Origin: CBDBGD01 sp965205235
GTDB taxonomy: Bacteria > Chloroflexota > Dehalococcoidia > Lucifugimonadales > UBA1127
NCBI GenBank assembly: GCA_965205235.1
Contig: CBDBGD010000001.1
Location: 1-64,000, forward strand
Length of the DNA stretch: 64,000 bases
Reading direction: 5' to 3'
The translations under genes were made by a program, and so were the position numbers. Shown one piece after another: positions 19,806 through 29,134 of the stretch. Position 1 is the first letter of the stretch. Every line of letters starts with the position of its first letter. The notes under the pieces are model-generated. The model was not told the origin of the DNA, ran no database searches, and saw only the letters and a list, made by a program, of their open reading frames with translations.

Positions 19806-21227
19806 CTAGGTCTTGCTGCCCGCGGCGCGCCGGTTCCGGGCCTTGGCCTTCCTGAAGCCCCAACCGTACAGGATGCTGCCGTAGTGGTTGAAGGCTCGTC
19901 GCGCCTCGGGGTCGTCGAAGGGGTAGTCCGCGCCGAGCTGGGTTGCGGCTGCGAGCCCGGTGACGAAGCAGGTCTCCTGGCTGTTGACCCAGCGTATGCG
20001 CGCCGCAGTGCCACGTCCGCCGCCTGCCCTGGATGAAGCGGAACAGCGGGACGAGCCATGCGACGTGGCGGACGTCGTGGACGACGTGCTGGAACCACCA
20101 CCGTCCGATGACCTTCTCCTCGTCGATCCGGCTGACGGGATTGTAGGTCACCAGGCAGGGCTTGTCGGACCGGCCCGGCCCAGGGCTGCTGGTTGTGCAT
20201 GATGTACGTGATCTCGTAGTTGTCCGGCCTGGCGCCGTACTGCTCGATGTGGTTGCTCCTGGTCGTCAGCGCCTTCACCTCGTTGTCGGGAAGCACGGAG
20301 GTGTCCGAGTGCACCACCGTGTGGTTGTGGAGCTCACTCTCGTAGCGGACCGAGGAGAGGATGTAGCGTTCCAGCATCGTGGGCCTGTCGAGGAGCATCA
20401 GCGACTGGTTCGCGTTGCATGCCAGGATCACTGCGTCGAACGTCTCCCGCACGCCCCCCTCGTCCTCGACCACGACGCCGGACTTGCGGCGGTACACCTT
20501 CTGCACCGGCCGGTTGAGGTGGATCTTGTCCCGGAAGCCGGCCGACAAGTTCTCGTAGATGCGGCGCGTCCCCTGGTCCCACGTCTGCATGGGCGTGGCG
20601 GACTCAATGTCGAAGAACTCCAGGTACCTGGCGAACAGAGACGCGGGCATGTCGAAGACGTTGGTGGCCATTAGGAAGTTGACGAACATGGGCTTGAGTA
20701 TCTTGTACCGGAAGTCGCCGGAGAGACCGGCCAGGTTCAGGACCGTCCCCATGCTCACGTAGTTGAACGGGTTGAGGGCGTTCAGGACCCTGGACCGGGA
20801 ACGGCTCAGCGCGCCGAACCAGTGCAGTCGTCGCAGAATGCGCTGAAACTTGGCGATTTCGAGCTGCAGCTGCTCCCGTAGCTCCGAGTCGTAGTCGTGG
20901 GCGTAGACGCGGCCGCGGTACTTCACACTGTAGCTGAATCGCGTGTCGACCATCTCGATGCCGAACTGCTGCATCAGCAGGACGATGTGGTGATAGATCG
21001 ACGGGATGCACGCGGTGACGGAAATGTCGAAAGGGATGGAGGTGCCGTCGTCCTGGGGCATGTCGGCGGTGACCGCATTCCCGCCGATGCGGCCCTGGGC
21101 CTCGAACAGCCGGGAAGTCGAAGCGGTCCGGGTGGCGGCTGAGCGCCCATGCAGCGCCCAGCCCCGATACGCCACCGCCGACGATGGCTATTCGCCGCTG
21201 CGGTGTCCTCTTGCCTCGAGTGGACAT
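19806..21227 (-). CDS. FAD-dependent amine-oxidase-type oxidoreductase, with three apparent frameshifts
   Basis: Reconstructed length is about 472 residues. The N-terminus has the dinucleotide-binding fold RIAIVGGGVSGLGAAWALSR followed by LFEAQGRIGGN, typical of flavin amine oxidase/phytoene desaturase-like proteins. A C-terminal FVTGLAAATQLGADYPF contains the conserved last FAD contact. Extra single bases near 21112-21114, 20168 and 20030 split it into three frames; removing them gives one continuous protein ending at TAG 19808-19806. It is separated by about 160 bases from the P450 on the same strand. Substrate is unknown. Relatives often sit beside cyclopropane-fatty-acid or lipid-modification genes, and here it may act on the same lipid as the P450. 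Confidence 0.75.
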
Positions 21228-21328
21228 AACACTACTCTACCGACATCTCCGGTCGATGACTACGCGCGCATCGGGCTGGCAGGGGGAGCGTTGATTCGAG
21301 CGCGGTGGGCCGGGCGCCCCGACGGACC

Positions 21329-21778
21329 TCAGCAGCGCTGCGCCTGTTCCATCTTCGCGCTGAGGCATTGGAAGAACTTGTCGAACTGGGTCTGGGCGAC
21401 GCTGCTCATGAAGCGCTGGCCCACCCGCGCCAGGGTGCCCGTGACCTGCACGTCGCCTTCGAAAGCGAGCGCTGTTCCGCCGTCCTCCTCGGTGAGGGCC
21501 ACCGAGCCCTCGCCCTTGAGGTCCGTCCGGACGCCTGTGCCACGGATGGCCACGCGGCAGAAGTCGGGAGCGCTCTGCTCGATGATTTCGACCGTGCCCT
21601 TGTACGTGCCGGAGACGATGCCCACCCGCATACTGATCTCGACATCGTAGCGGTCGACCGACTGCTGGGTGAAGTTCTTCAGGCCTGGGACGCACTCGCC
21701 CACGACGGCGGGGTCGAAGAGGGCTTCCCAGAGCTGCTCGCGGGGGATGTGGAAGCGGTAGACTCCGCTCAGCTTCAT
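21329..21778 (-). CDS. coxG: CoxG-type SRPBCC domain protein
   Basis: A 149-residue protein of the CoxG/SRPBCC family: MKLSGVYRFHIPREQLWEAL, DPAVVGECVPG, then the repeated beta strands GTYKGTVEIIEQ and GTALAFEGDVQVTGTLARVGQRFM that line the ligand cavity. In carboxydotrophs CoxG helps anchor or mature the CO dehydrogenase at the membrane. In other molybdenum hydroxylase operons it is common but poorly understood. It is divergent from coxS with a 115-base shared intergenic region. Confidence 0.85.
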   Translation of the reverse strand: MKLSGVYRFHIPREQLWEALFDPAVVGECVPGLKNFTQQSVDRYDVEISMRVGIVSGTYKGTVEIIEQSAPDFCRVAIRGTGVRTDLKGEGSVALTEEDGGTALAFEGDVQVTGTLARVGQRFMSSVAQTQFDKFFQCLSAKMEQAQRC

Positions 21779-21893
21779 GGGGGAAATATAGCATGTTTGT
21801 CAACGTGAAGGGCATTTGCTAGACTGCACTCGCTCGGGCGCGCGTGTGTAGGGGAGTATGCCCTCGAGCAAGTTGGAATGGGGGGAAGACGTT

Positions 21894-22373
21894 GTGAGTG
21901 TCCCAGTGGAAATCACCATCAACGGCAGGGCCTACAGCGGGGAGGTGGAGGCGCGTCAGCTGCTTGTCCACTTCATCCGGGAGAACGCCGGCCTGACGGG
22001 CACCAAGGTCGGGTGCGACACCAGCCAGTGCGGCTCCTGCACCGTCCAGCTTGACGGGCTGGCGACCAAGGCCTGCACGGTGCTGACCGCCCAGGCGTCC
22101 GGCTCCGAGGTCAGGACCATCGAGGGGCTTTCGGATGGGGTTGATCTGCACCCGCTCCAGGAGGCCTTCTGGAACAATCACGGCCTGCAGTGCGGCTTCT
22201 GCACGCCGGGGATGATCATGGCATCCGAGGAGCTACTGCGGGTCAACCCGTCGCCCACTCGCGAGGAGATCCGCCACGCCCTGGAGGGGAACATCTGCCG
22301 CTGCACGGGCTACCAGAACATCGTGAAAGCGGTCGAGGATGCTGCCGGCTCGATGGAGGAGGTTAGGCCATGA
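21894..22373 (+). CDS. Molybdenum hydroxylase small subunit, two [2Fe-2S] (CoxS-like)
   Basis: A 159-residue iron-sulfur subunit. The plant-type [2Fe-2S] cysteines are CDTSQCGSCTVQ plus a downstream KAC, and the C-terminal four-helix domain holds CGFCTPGM and CRCTGY. It passes electrons from the molybdopterin site to FAD. GTG 21894 is preferred because GGGGGGAAG lies 5-6 bases upstream. ATG 21858 would add 12 residues but has its GGGGAG almost touching the start codon. The stop overlaps the large-subunit start (ATGA at 22370), indicating coupled translation. Confidence 0.9.
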   Translation: MSVPVEITINGRAYSGEVEARQLLVHFIRENAGLTGTKVGCDTSQCGSCTVQLDGLATKACTVLTAQASGSEVRTIEGLSDGVDLHPLQEAFWNNHGLQCGFCTPGMIMASEELLRVNPSPTREEIRHALEGNICRCTGYQNIVKAVEDAAGSMEEVRP

Positions 22374-24724
22374 CGACGCGTGTATTCAGCTCCGGCATTC
22401 GCAGGCGCGAGGACCCCAGGCTTATCACGGGCCGCGCCACCTACACCGACGACATCACGCTGCCCGGCATGGCGCACGCGGCCATCCTTCGCAGCGTGTA
22501 TGCCCATGCAGCCATCAAGTCCGTTGACACCAGCGAGGCAAAGAGCCAGCCGGGCGTCCTCGCGGTGTTCACGGGCAAGGACACGGAGGGGGTGCTGAAC
22601 GGCCTCCCCTGTGCGTGGCTCATACCGGGCTCCGATCTGAAGACCCCGACGCATCCCGCCATCGCCACGGACAAGGTCCGCTACGTCGGCGATGCGATCG
22701 CGGTGGTGGTCGCGGAGAGCCGCTACCAGGCCGAGGACGCCCTGGAGCATATCACCGTCGAGTACGAGCCTCTCGACGTCGTCATCGATCCGAAGGAGGC
22801 GGCCCAGGACGGCGCGCCGCAGCTCCACGACGACGTCCCGAACAACATCGCCTTCACGTGGGCGGTGGCCGGCGGCGACACAGACGCGGCGTTTGCAGAT
22901 GCGGACGTGACCGTGAGCGACACCATCAACCTGCAGCGGCTCATCGCGAACCCCATGGAACCGCGCTCAGCTATCGCGCAGTGGGTGGGCGCCACGGGTG
23001 AGCTGACCCTCTGGAACACGACGCAGAACCCCCACATCGCGCGGTTCCTGAGCTGCGTGGTGACCGGCGTCCCCGAGCACAAGATTCGGGTCATCGCGCC
23101 GGAGGTTGGCGGCGGGTTCGGGAGCAAGATTCCCTACTACCCAGACGAGGCGGTCACGGCCTTCTGCTCCATGCAGCTTGGCATTCCGGTGAAGTGGACG
23201 GAGACGCGCAGCGAGAACTACCAGATCACCACCCAGGGCCGCGACCACGTCGAAGAGGTGGAGATGGCGGCAACGGCGGACGGCAAGATCACGGGCCTCC
23301 GCACGACGATCTACGCGGGGATGGGAGGATACCTCTCCACCGCCAGCCCCGGAGTCCCCACCATCCTGCACGGCCTGATGTACTCGGGGTCGTACGACAT
23401 TCCGAACATCAGCGGGACGGTCTATGGCGTGTTCAACAACGGCGCGCCCGTGGACGCCTATCGCGGCGCAGGCCGACCCGAGGCCACCACGCTCATCGAG
23501 CGTCTGGTCGACCTCATGGCGGCCAAGCTCGGCATGGACCCGGTGGAGCTGCGCCGCAAGAACCTCATTCCCAAGTTCGAGAACGGGCACGACGTCGCCA
23601 CGGGCATCACGTACGACAGCGGCGACTACGAGGCGACGCTGGACGCTTGCCTCAACGCCGCCGGGTACGCCGCTCTCCGGACGGACCAGGAGCAGGCGCG
23701 GTCGGGCGGCCGCCTCGTGGGCATCGGCGTGTCCACGTACGTCGAGATCTGCGGCCTAGGGCCGTCCCAGGTGGCCGGCGCAGTCGGCTTCCAGGGCGGG
23801 CTCTGGGAGAGCGCCATCGTCCGCATCCATCCCACGGGAAAGGTGAACGTGATGATCGGCTCCTCGCCCCACGGCCAGGGGGAGGAGACCACCTTCGCCC
23901 AGATCGTGGCGGAGGAGGTTGGCGTGGACGTGGACGACGTTGCGGTCATCCACGGCGACACGGCCCTGACCCCCATGGGCTGGGGCACCTACGGCAGCCG
24001 CACCACGGCGGTGTCGGGCGCGGCGGTGGCCCTGGCGACGCGGAAGATCAAGGAGAAGTCCAAGGCGCTGGCGGCCCACCTGCTGGAGGCGGCCACGGAG
24101 GACATCGAGTACGCAGACGGCCGCTTCTTCGTGCGGGGCGCGCCCGACCAGCACAAGACCATCCAGGACATTGCGCTCATGGCCAACGTGGCCTGGGACA
24201 TGCCGGAGGGCATGGAGCCGGGCCTGGAGGCCAGCGCGTTCTACGACCCGCCGAACTTCACCTACCCCTTCGGCGCACACCTGGCCGTGGTGGAGGTCGA
24301 TCCGGCCACCGGGCAGATCGACCTCAAGAGCTACTACGCCGTCGACGACTGCGGCGTGCAGATCAACCCCATGATCGTTGAGGGGCAGGTGCACGGCGGC
24401 GTCGTGCAGGGTGTGGGGCCGGTGCTCTGGGAGGGCGCCGTGTACGACGAGAACGGCCAGCTCTTGACGGGGTCGATGCAGGACTACGCCCTGCCCCGCG
24501 CCGACGTACTGCCGGACATCGTGGTGCAGTCGACCTCGACACCGTCGCCGCACCACCCGTTGGGCGTGAAGGGCGTCGGCGAGGCCGGCACCATCGCGTC
24601 CACGCCCACCGTCTACAACGCGGTGATGGACGCACTGCGCCCACTCGGGATCACACGCATCGACATGCCGTTGACGCCGGAGAAGGTCTGGCGAGCTATC
24701 CAAGACGCGCGGAACGGAGGCTAG
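22370..24724 (+). CDS. Molybdopterin-binding large subunit of xanthine dehydrogenase/CoxL family, form II
   Basis: A 784-residue catalytic subunit. The active-site loop is AYRGAGR (363-369), the form II signature, not the AYXCSFR of true CO dehydrogenase. Other cofactor elements are GGGFGSKIPYYPDE, and GVGEAG with the catalytic Glu738 near the end. Form II enzymes oxidise aldehydes, aromatic or N-heterocyclic compounds, and their substrates are mostly untested. Order S-L-M followed by MoxR and VWA genes is the usual Cox layout. CO oxidation should not be inferred. Confidence 0.92.
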   Translation: MTTRVFSSGIRRREDPRLITGRATYTDDITLPGMAHAAILRSVYAHAAIKSVDTSEAKSQPGVLAVFTGKDTEGVLNGLPCAWLIPGSDLKTPTHPAIATDKVRYVGDAIAVVVAESRYQAEDALEHITVEYEPLDVVIDPKEAAQDGAPQLHDDVPNNIAFTWAVAGGDTDAAFADADVTVSDTINLQRLIANPMEPRSAIAQWVGATGELTLWNTTQNPHIARFLSCVVTGVPEHKIRVIAPEVGGGFGSKIPYYPDEAVTAFCSMQLGIPVKWTETRSENYQITTQGRDHVEEVEMAATADGKITGLRTTIYAGMGGYLSTASPGVPTILHGLMYSGSYDIPNISGTVYGVFNNGAPVDAYRGAGRPEATTLIERLVDLMAAKLGMDPVELRRKNLIPKFENGHDVATGITYDSGDYEATLDACLNAAGYAALRTDQEQARSGGRLVGIGVSTYVEICGLGPSQVAGAVGFQGGLWESAIVRIHPTGKVNVMIGSSPHGQGEETTFAQIVAEEVGVDVDDVAVIHGDTALTPMGWGTYGSRTTAVSGAAVALATRKIKEKSKALAAHLLEAATEDIEYADGRFFVRGAPDQHKTIQDIALMANVAWDMPEGMEPGLEASAFYDPPNFTYPFGAHLAVVEVDPATGQIDLKSYYAVDDCGVQINPMIVEGQVHGGVVQGVGPVLWEGAVYDENGQLLTGSMQDYALPRADVLPDIVVQSTSTPSPHHPLGVKGVGEAGTIASTPTVYNAVMDALRPLGITRIDMPLTPEKVWRAIQDARNGG

Positions 24725-24726
24725 GC

Positions 24727-25593
24727 ATGTACCCAGCACAGACGACCTACCATAGGGCCGGCTCAGTAGCCGAGGCGGTTCAACTCCTCGCCGACAACGA
24801 GGGCGCCAAGGTGCTGGCGGGCGGCCACAGCCTCATTCCGATGATGAAGCTGCGCCTCGCCGCGCCTGCAGTGCTCGTGGACATCGGCCATATCGGGGCG
24901 CTGAAGGGCATCGGAGCGACCGACGGCGGCCTCTGCATCGGCGCGCTGACGACCTTCGCGGAGATCGCCGCGTCGGACCTGGTGAAGCAGCACGCTCCGC
25001 TGCTGGCGGAGGCGGCGGCGCAGGTGGGCGACCCCACCGTCCGCAACCGGGCGACCATCGGGGGCAACGTCTCCCACGGCGACCCGCAGTCGGACTCGCC
25101 GACGGTGCTGACCGCCCTGTGTGCAACCCTCAACGTGACCGGTCCGGGCGGCGATCGTAGCATCGCCGTCGCCGACTTCCCGACGGGGCTGCTGGAGAAC
25201 GCGCTGAGCGAAGACGAGGTGCTGACCAGCGTCACGGTCCCGTCGCTGCCGGCGGGGTCGGGCTCTGCGTACTGCAAGTTCCCGCATCCCGCGTCGCGCT
25301 ACTCCGTGGTGGGGGCCGCGGCAATCGTGACCGTCGAGGGTGGACGCTGCACGTCGGCCTGCGTGGCCGTGGGCGGCGTCGAGACGACGCCGACGCGGGC
25401 GTCGTCCGTGGAGGCGGCCCTGGTGGGCTCGGACCTGGGCGACGGGGCGCTCGACGCCGCCGTTGCAGCGCTGGCGGGCGACTTCACCGGCGACGCGATG
25501 AGCGACATCTTCGCCTCCGCCGAGTACCGGCAGGCGATGGCGGCGGTGTACGCACGCCGCGCCCTGGGCGCTGCCGTCTCGCGGGCGGGCTAG
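24727..25593 (+). CDS. FAD-binding medium subunit (CoxM-like)
   Basis: A 288-residue subunit of the molybdenum hydroxylase. FAD-binding signatures are VLAGGHSLIPMMKLRL near residue 35 and RNRATIGGNVSHGDPQSD near residue 105; the CO-dehydrogenase-type C-terminal domain (FCKFPHPASRYSVVG region) follows. It accepts electrons from the iron-sulfur subunit and hands them to the respiratory chain or another acceptor. It starts 2 bases after the large-subunit stop. Confidence 0.92.
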   Translation: MYPAQTTYHRAGSVAEAVQLLADNEGAKVLAGGHSLIPMMKLRLAAPAVLVDIGHIGALKGIGATDGGLCIGALTTFAEIAASDLVKQHAPLLAEAAAQVGDPTVRNRATIGGNVSHGDPQSDSPTVLTALCATLNVTGPGGDRSIAVADFPTGLLENALSEDEVLTSVTVPSLPAGSGSAYCKFPHPASRYSVVGAAAIVTVEGGRCTSACVAVGGVETTPTRASSVEAALVGSDLGDGALDAAVAALAGDFTGDAMSDIFASAEYRQAMAAVYARRALGAAVSRAG

Positions 25594-25612
25594 GGCCCTG
25601 TCGACCGCCGCC

Positions 25613-26530
25613 GTGCCCATACCGGCGTCCGTAGACGAGCTGCAGACGACGCTCCGCAAGGAGCTATACGTCGCAGACCTTGGCCTTGCCATGTCCGTCT
25701 ACCTCGCGCTGCAATTGCGACGACCGCTGTTCCTGGAGGGCGAGGCGGGCGTGGGCAAGACGGAGGTGGCCCGGGCACTGGCGTCGGCGCTTCAGGCGCG
25801 GCTGATCCGCCTCCAGTGCTACGAGGGGCTGGACGTCAACCAGGCCGTCTACGAGTGGAACTACTCCCGCCAGCTACTTCACATAAGGTTACTGGAAGCG
25901 TCCGGCGGCGTCGACCGGAGCAGTGCGGAAAAGGAGCTCTTCAGCGAGGAGTTCCTCATCAAGCGCCCCCTCCTGCAGGCCCTCGAAGGTGGGGGCACGA
26001 CGGTCCTGCTGATCGACGAGCTCGACCGCGCCGACGAGGAGTTCGAGGGCTATCTCCTCGAAATGCTGTCCGACTTCCAGATCACCATCCCGGAGCTCGG
26101 GACGTACACGGCCGCCGAGCCGCCGGTGGTGGTGATCACGTCCAACCGGACCCGCGAGATCCACGATGCCCTGAAACGCCGCTGCCTCTACTACTGGATC
26201 GACTACCCCGACTTCAACAAAGAGATGCAGATCGTGCGGAGCAAGGTGCCGGGCGCGGCCGCGAAGCTGGCGGAGCAGGTGACGTCCTTTGTCCAAGAGC
26301 TGCGGAGCACGGGGCTGTACAAGGTCCCCGGAGTCGCTGAGACGCTCGATTGGACGGCCGCGCTCGTGAGCCTCAACGAGAACGAGCTCAGCCCGTCCGT
26401 CATCGACGACACGCTGGGGGTCATGCTCAAGTACCGCGAGGACCTGCAGATGGTCCGCGGGCAGCAGACGCGCGCCCTGCTGAACCGGGCGTTGCACCGC
26501 GGGACGCGGCGCGGCGGCAGGCGTGGCTAG
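25613..26530 (+). CDS. MoxR-family AAA ATPase (CoxD-like)
   Basis: A 305-residue AAA+ ATPase: Walker A GEAGVGKTE (43-51), Walker B LLIDELDRADEEFEG, sensor 1 VVVITSNRTREIHDALKRRC. The MoxR group includes CoxD, which helps build the copper-sulfur-molybdenum site in CO dehydrogenase; for form II enzymes it presumably assists cofactor insertion or activation. The start is GTG 25613. Its last 8 bases overlap the start of the VWA gene, its probable partner. Confidence 0.9.
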   Translation: MPIPASVDELQTTLRKELYVADLGLAMSVYLALQLRRPLFLEGEAGVGKTEVARALASALQARLIRLQCYEGLDVNQAVYEWNYSRQLLHIRLLEASGGVDRSSAEKELFSEEFLIKRPLLQALEGGGTTVLLIDELDRADEEFEGYLLEMLSDFQITIPELGTYTAAEPPVVVITSNRTREIHDALKRRCLYYWIDYPDFNKEMQIVRSKVPGAAAKLAEQVTSFVQELRSTGLYKVPGVAETLDWTAALVSLNENELSPSVIDDTLGVMLKYREDLQMVRGQQTRALLNRALHRGTRRGGRRG

Positions 26531-27848
26531 CGCCGAGGCGCCCGGCCACCTCCTCTACAACCTGCTCCTCTTCGGCCGCCTGCTGAGACGCCTGGGCCTC
26601 AACGTTCACCCTGGACGGATGCTGGACGCCGTCCGCGTCCTGGAGGACATAGGCGTCAGGCGCAGCGCGTACGTCCGCGCGGCGCTGAGAACGCTGCTGG
26701 TGCACCGCAAGGACGACCTCCCCATCTTCGACGAGGCGTTCCAGGTCTTCTGGCGGCAGCGGAAAGACCGGACGTCGACTATGGACCTGCGCTCGATGGG
26801 AGAGCAGCGCCGCTTCCGCCGGGTGGAGGCCGGCCCGCCACCGCCGGGACAGTCGGACGACGGCCTCACCGACCCGGACGAGGACTCCGCGGAGGGCGCC
26901 GACCGCATCGACCTGACTCGGACGTTCAGCGCGCGGGAGGTGCTGCGAGAGCGAGACTTCGCGGACTTCACGCCGGAGGAAGCCTTCCAGGCGAGGCAAC
27001 TGATGGCGTCGCTGGCCTGGAATCCCGGCGTTCGGCGGACGCGGCGGAAGGAGCGCGGCAGGGGGCCGGACCTGGACGTGCGACGGACGCTGCGCTACAG
27101 CGCCCAGTTCGGGGGCGAGCTGCTGCGCCTGAAGTGGCGAAGGCGCAAGGAGAAGCCCCGCAGACTGGTGGTCATCTGCGACGTGAGCGGCTCCATGGAG
27201 CGCTACACTCGCATGCTGGTGCACTTTCTGCACAGCCTCTACGGCGGCCTGGAGAACCAGGTCGAGGCCTTCCTCTTCGCCACGCGGCTCACGCGCGTGA
27301 CCAAGCACCTGGGGCAGCGCGACATCGACCAGGCCGTGACGGAGGTCGCCAGGGCGGTCCCGGACTGGTCCGGCGGGACGCGCATCGGGGCAGTGCTGGA
27401 GGAGTTCAACTTCCGCTGGGCGCGGAGGACCCTGGGCTGGGGCTCCATCGTGCTCATCGTCTCCGACGGCTGGGACCGCGGCGAGCCGGAAGTGCTGAGC
27501 CGCGAGATGGCGCGGCTCCAGCGGAGCTGCAGGCGTCTCATCTGGCTCAACCCCGGCGCGGGCAGCGAGGACTACGAGCCGCTGACCCGTGGGATGCAGG
27601 CCGCATCGCCGTACATCGACGACCTTCTGCCGGTGCACAACCTCGCGGCGCTGCTGGACCTGGCGCGACACCTGAACCGGCTGGCCGGAGACCGGCCCGT
27701 GCGCAGGCAGCAGCCATCCCCTGCGGCGTCGGAGCCCGTGGAGGTTGCGGCGACGACGGCGACGCCCCAGCGTTCCTGGCACGCCGACGCGAACCCCACG
27801 TTCCGCCACCCCATGTGGGGACGCGGCGACCGGGGACGAAGTCCGTAG
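26523..27848 (+). CDS. VWA-domain CoxE-like protein
   Basis: A 441-residue protein starting at GTG 26523 inside the end of the MoxR gene. The C-terminal half is a CoxE-type von Willebrand A domain with the metal-ion site motif VVICDVSGSM near residues 216-225 and later SDGWDRGEP. The N-terminal half is charged and helical. MoxR-VWA pairs act as chaperone complexes for metalloenzymes. The last gene of the cox operon; the C-terminal 60 residues are Pro/Ala-rich and probably disordered. Confidence 0.88.
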   Translation: MASAEAPGHLLYNLLLFGRLLRRLGLNVHPGRMLDAVRVLEDIGVRRSAYVRAALRTLLVHRKDDLPIFDEAFQVFWRQRKDRTSTMDLRSMGEQRRFRRVEAGPPPPGQSDDGLTDPDEDSAEGADRIDLTRTFSAREVLRERDFADFTPEEAFQARQLMASLAWNPGVRRTRRKERGRGPDLDVRRTLRYSAQFGGELLRLKWRRRKEKPRRLVVICDVSGSMERYTRMLVHFLHSLYGGLENQVEAFLFATRLTRVTKHLGQRDIDQAVTEVARAVPDWSGGTRIGAVLEEFNFRWARRTLGWGSIVLIVSDGWDRGEPEVLSREMARLQRSCRRLIWLNPGAGSEDYEPLTRGMQAASPYIDDLLPVHNLAALLDLARHLNRLAGDRPVRRQQPSPAASEPVEVAATTATPQRSWHADANPTFRHPMWGRGDRGRSP

Positions 27849-27919
27849 CCGGAACGCGGCTACAAGGCTTGCCAATGTCCCTTACAATGTTTGACAACAT
27901 GCAATGGAGGGCGCGCCTC

Positions 27920-29071
27920 ATGCGACTGTGGGTTCTCGTCATCGGACTGCTGGCGACCTTGGCGGTCGCCGCTTGCGGCGACGGTGACAGCGACCGTCCG
28001 TACCGCATCGGCGTAATGGAGTCGCTCACCGGCCCCGGCGAGACCTACGGCAACGTGGCCGTGCGCGCCAAGCAAATGGCCGCGGACGAGATCAACGCTG
28101 CAGGCGGGATCGACGGGCGCATGCTCGAGCTCATCGTGGAAGACTCCAAGTGCAGCGCGCTGGACGCCATCACCGCCTATCAGAAGCTCACGAACGTTGA
28201 CGAGAGGAAGATCATCCTCGGCACCTCGTGCAGCGGGGCCATGCTCGGCGTCGCGCCTCTGGCGGAGGACGACGGGGTGATCCTGTTCTCCGGGCTGGCC
28301 AGCAACCCGGACATCGCCAATGCGGGCGACTACATCTTCCGGACGCAGATCAGCGACATCGAGGTGGGGATTCGCACGGGCAATGCCCTCTGGGCGGACG
28401 GCATCCGCAAGCTGGCCACCATCACGGAGGAGACCGACTACGCCGAGGGCGTGCGACGTAGCTCCGTGGCGCAGTTCGAAGAGAACGGGGGCGAGGTTGT
28501 CGCCGCGGAGCGCTTCTCGTCAGACATCACGGACTTCAGGTCTCAGCTCACCAAGCTCTTCGCGGCGGAGCCCGACGCGTTACACATAGCGCCCCAGTCC
28601 GAGTTCGCGGCAGGCACCATCATCAAGCAGGCCCGGGAGCTGGGCTACCAGGGCCCGATCTACGGCGAGACCATCACCGTGGGCGCCACGGCCCTCGAAA
28701 TTGCCGGAGAGGCCGCGACGGGCGTCAAGGCGATTACCGCCACTCCCGACCCCAACAATGAGAAGGCCCAGGAGGTCCTGGCCAACTTCCGCGAGCGCTA
28801 CGACTACATCACCCTGCCCTGGCACCTGGGCTCCGCCTACGACGACGTCTACATCACCGCAGAGTGCCTCAGCCGGACCAAGGACGACCAGGACGCAGAC
28901 GGCTTCCGCGACTGCCTCTACGAGATCACCTGGAGCGGCGCTCTGGGCGACGACTATAGCTTCGACGAAAAGGGCGAGGTGGTCGGCCTCTCCAGGGCCG
29001 TCGTGGAGGTCCTTTCCGTCGCCGATCGAACGGAAGAGAACTACGGCTACAAGGTCGTCAACGGCGGCTAG
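27920..29071 (+). CDS. ABC transporter substrate-binding lipoprotein (branched-chain amino acid type)
   Basis: A 383-residue periplasmic binding protein of the Leu/Ile/Val (LivK/receptor ANF) family. ATG 27920 is chosen because GGAGGG lies about 9 bases upstream and it begins the lipoprotein signal LLATLAVAAC. Family features are RIGVMESLTGPGETYG, AADEINAAGGIDGR, and LGTSCSGAMLGVAPL. A pair of Cys (SKCSALD, TSCSG) may form a disulfide. No permease or ATPase genes are adjacent, so it is an orphan binding protein. It lies 71 bases after the cox operon and might bind the ligand that operon oxidises (speculative). Confidence 0.88.
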   Translation: MRLWVLVIGLLATLAVAACGDGDSDRPYRIGVMESLTGPGETYGNVAVRAKQMAADEINAAGGIDGRMLELIVEDSKCSALDAITAYQKLTNVDERKIILGTSCSGAMLGVAPLAEDDGVILFSGLASNPDIANAGDYIFRTQISDIEVGIRTGNALWADGIRKLATITEETDYAEGVRRSSVAQFEENGGEVVAAERFSSDITDFRSQLTKLFAAEPDALHIAPQSEFAAGTIIKQARELGYQGPIYGETITVGATALEIAGEAATGVKAITATPDPNNEKAQEVLANFRERYDYITLPWHLGSAYDDVYITAECLSRTKDDQDADGFRDCLYEITWSGALGDDYSFDEKGEVVGLSRAVVEVLSVADRTEENYGYKVVNGG

Positions 29072-29134
29072 GGCGCGCGGCGCCATCCAGCGACGGCGGT
29101 CGAGCTTCTCCAAACACCCGACAGAGGCGTGTGC

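Noticed and set aside
22370..24724. True CO dehydrogenase (carboxydotrophy)
   Set aside because: Active-site loop is AYRGAGR (form II), not AYXCSFR.
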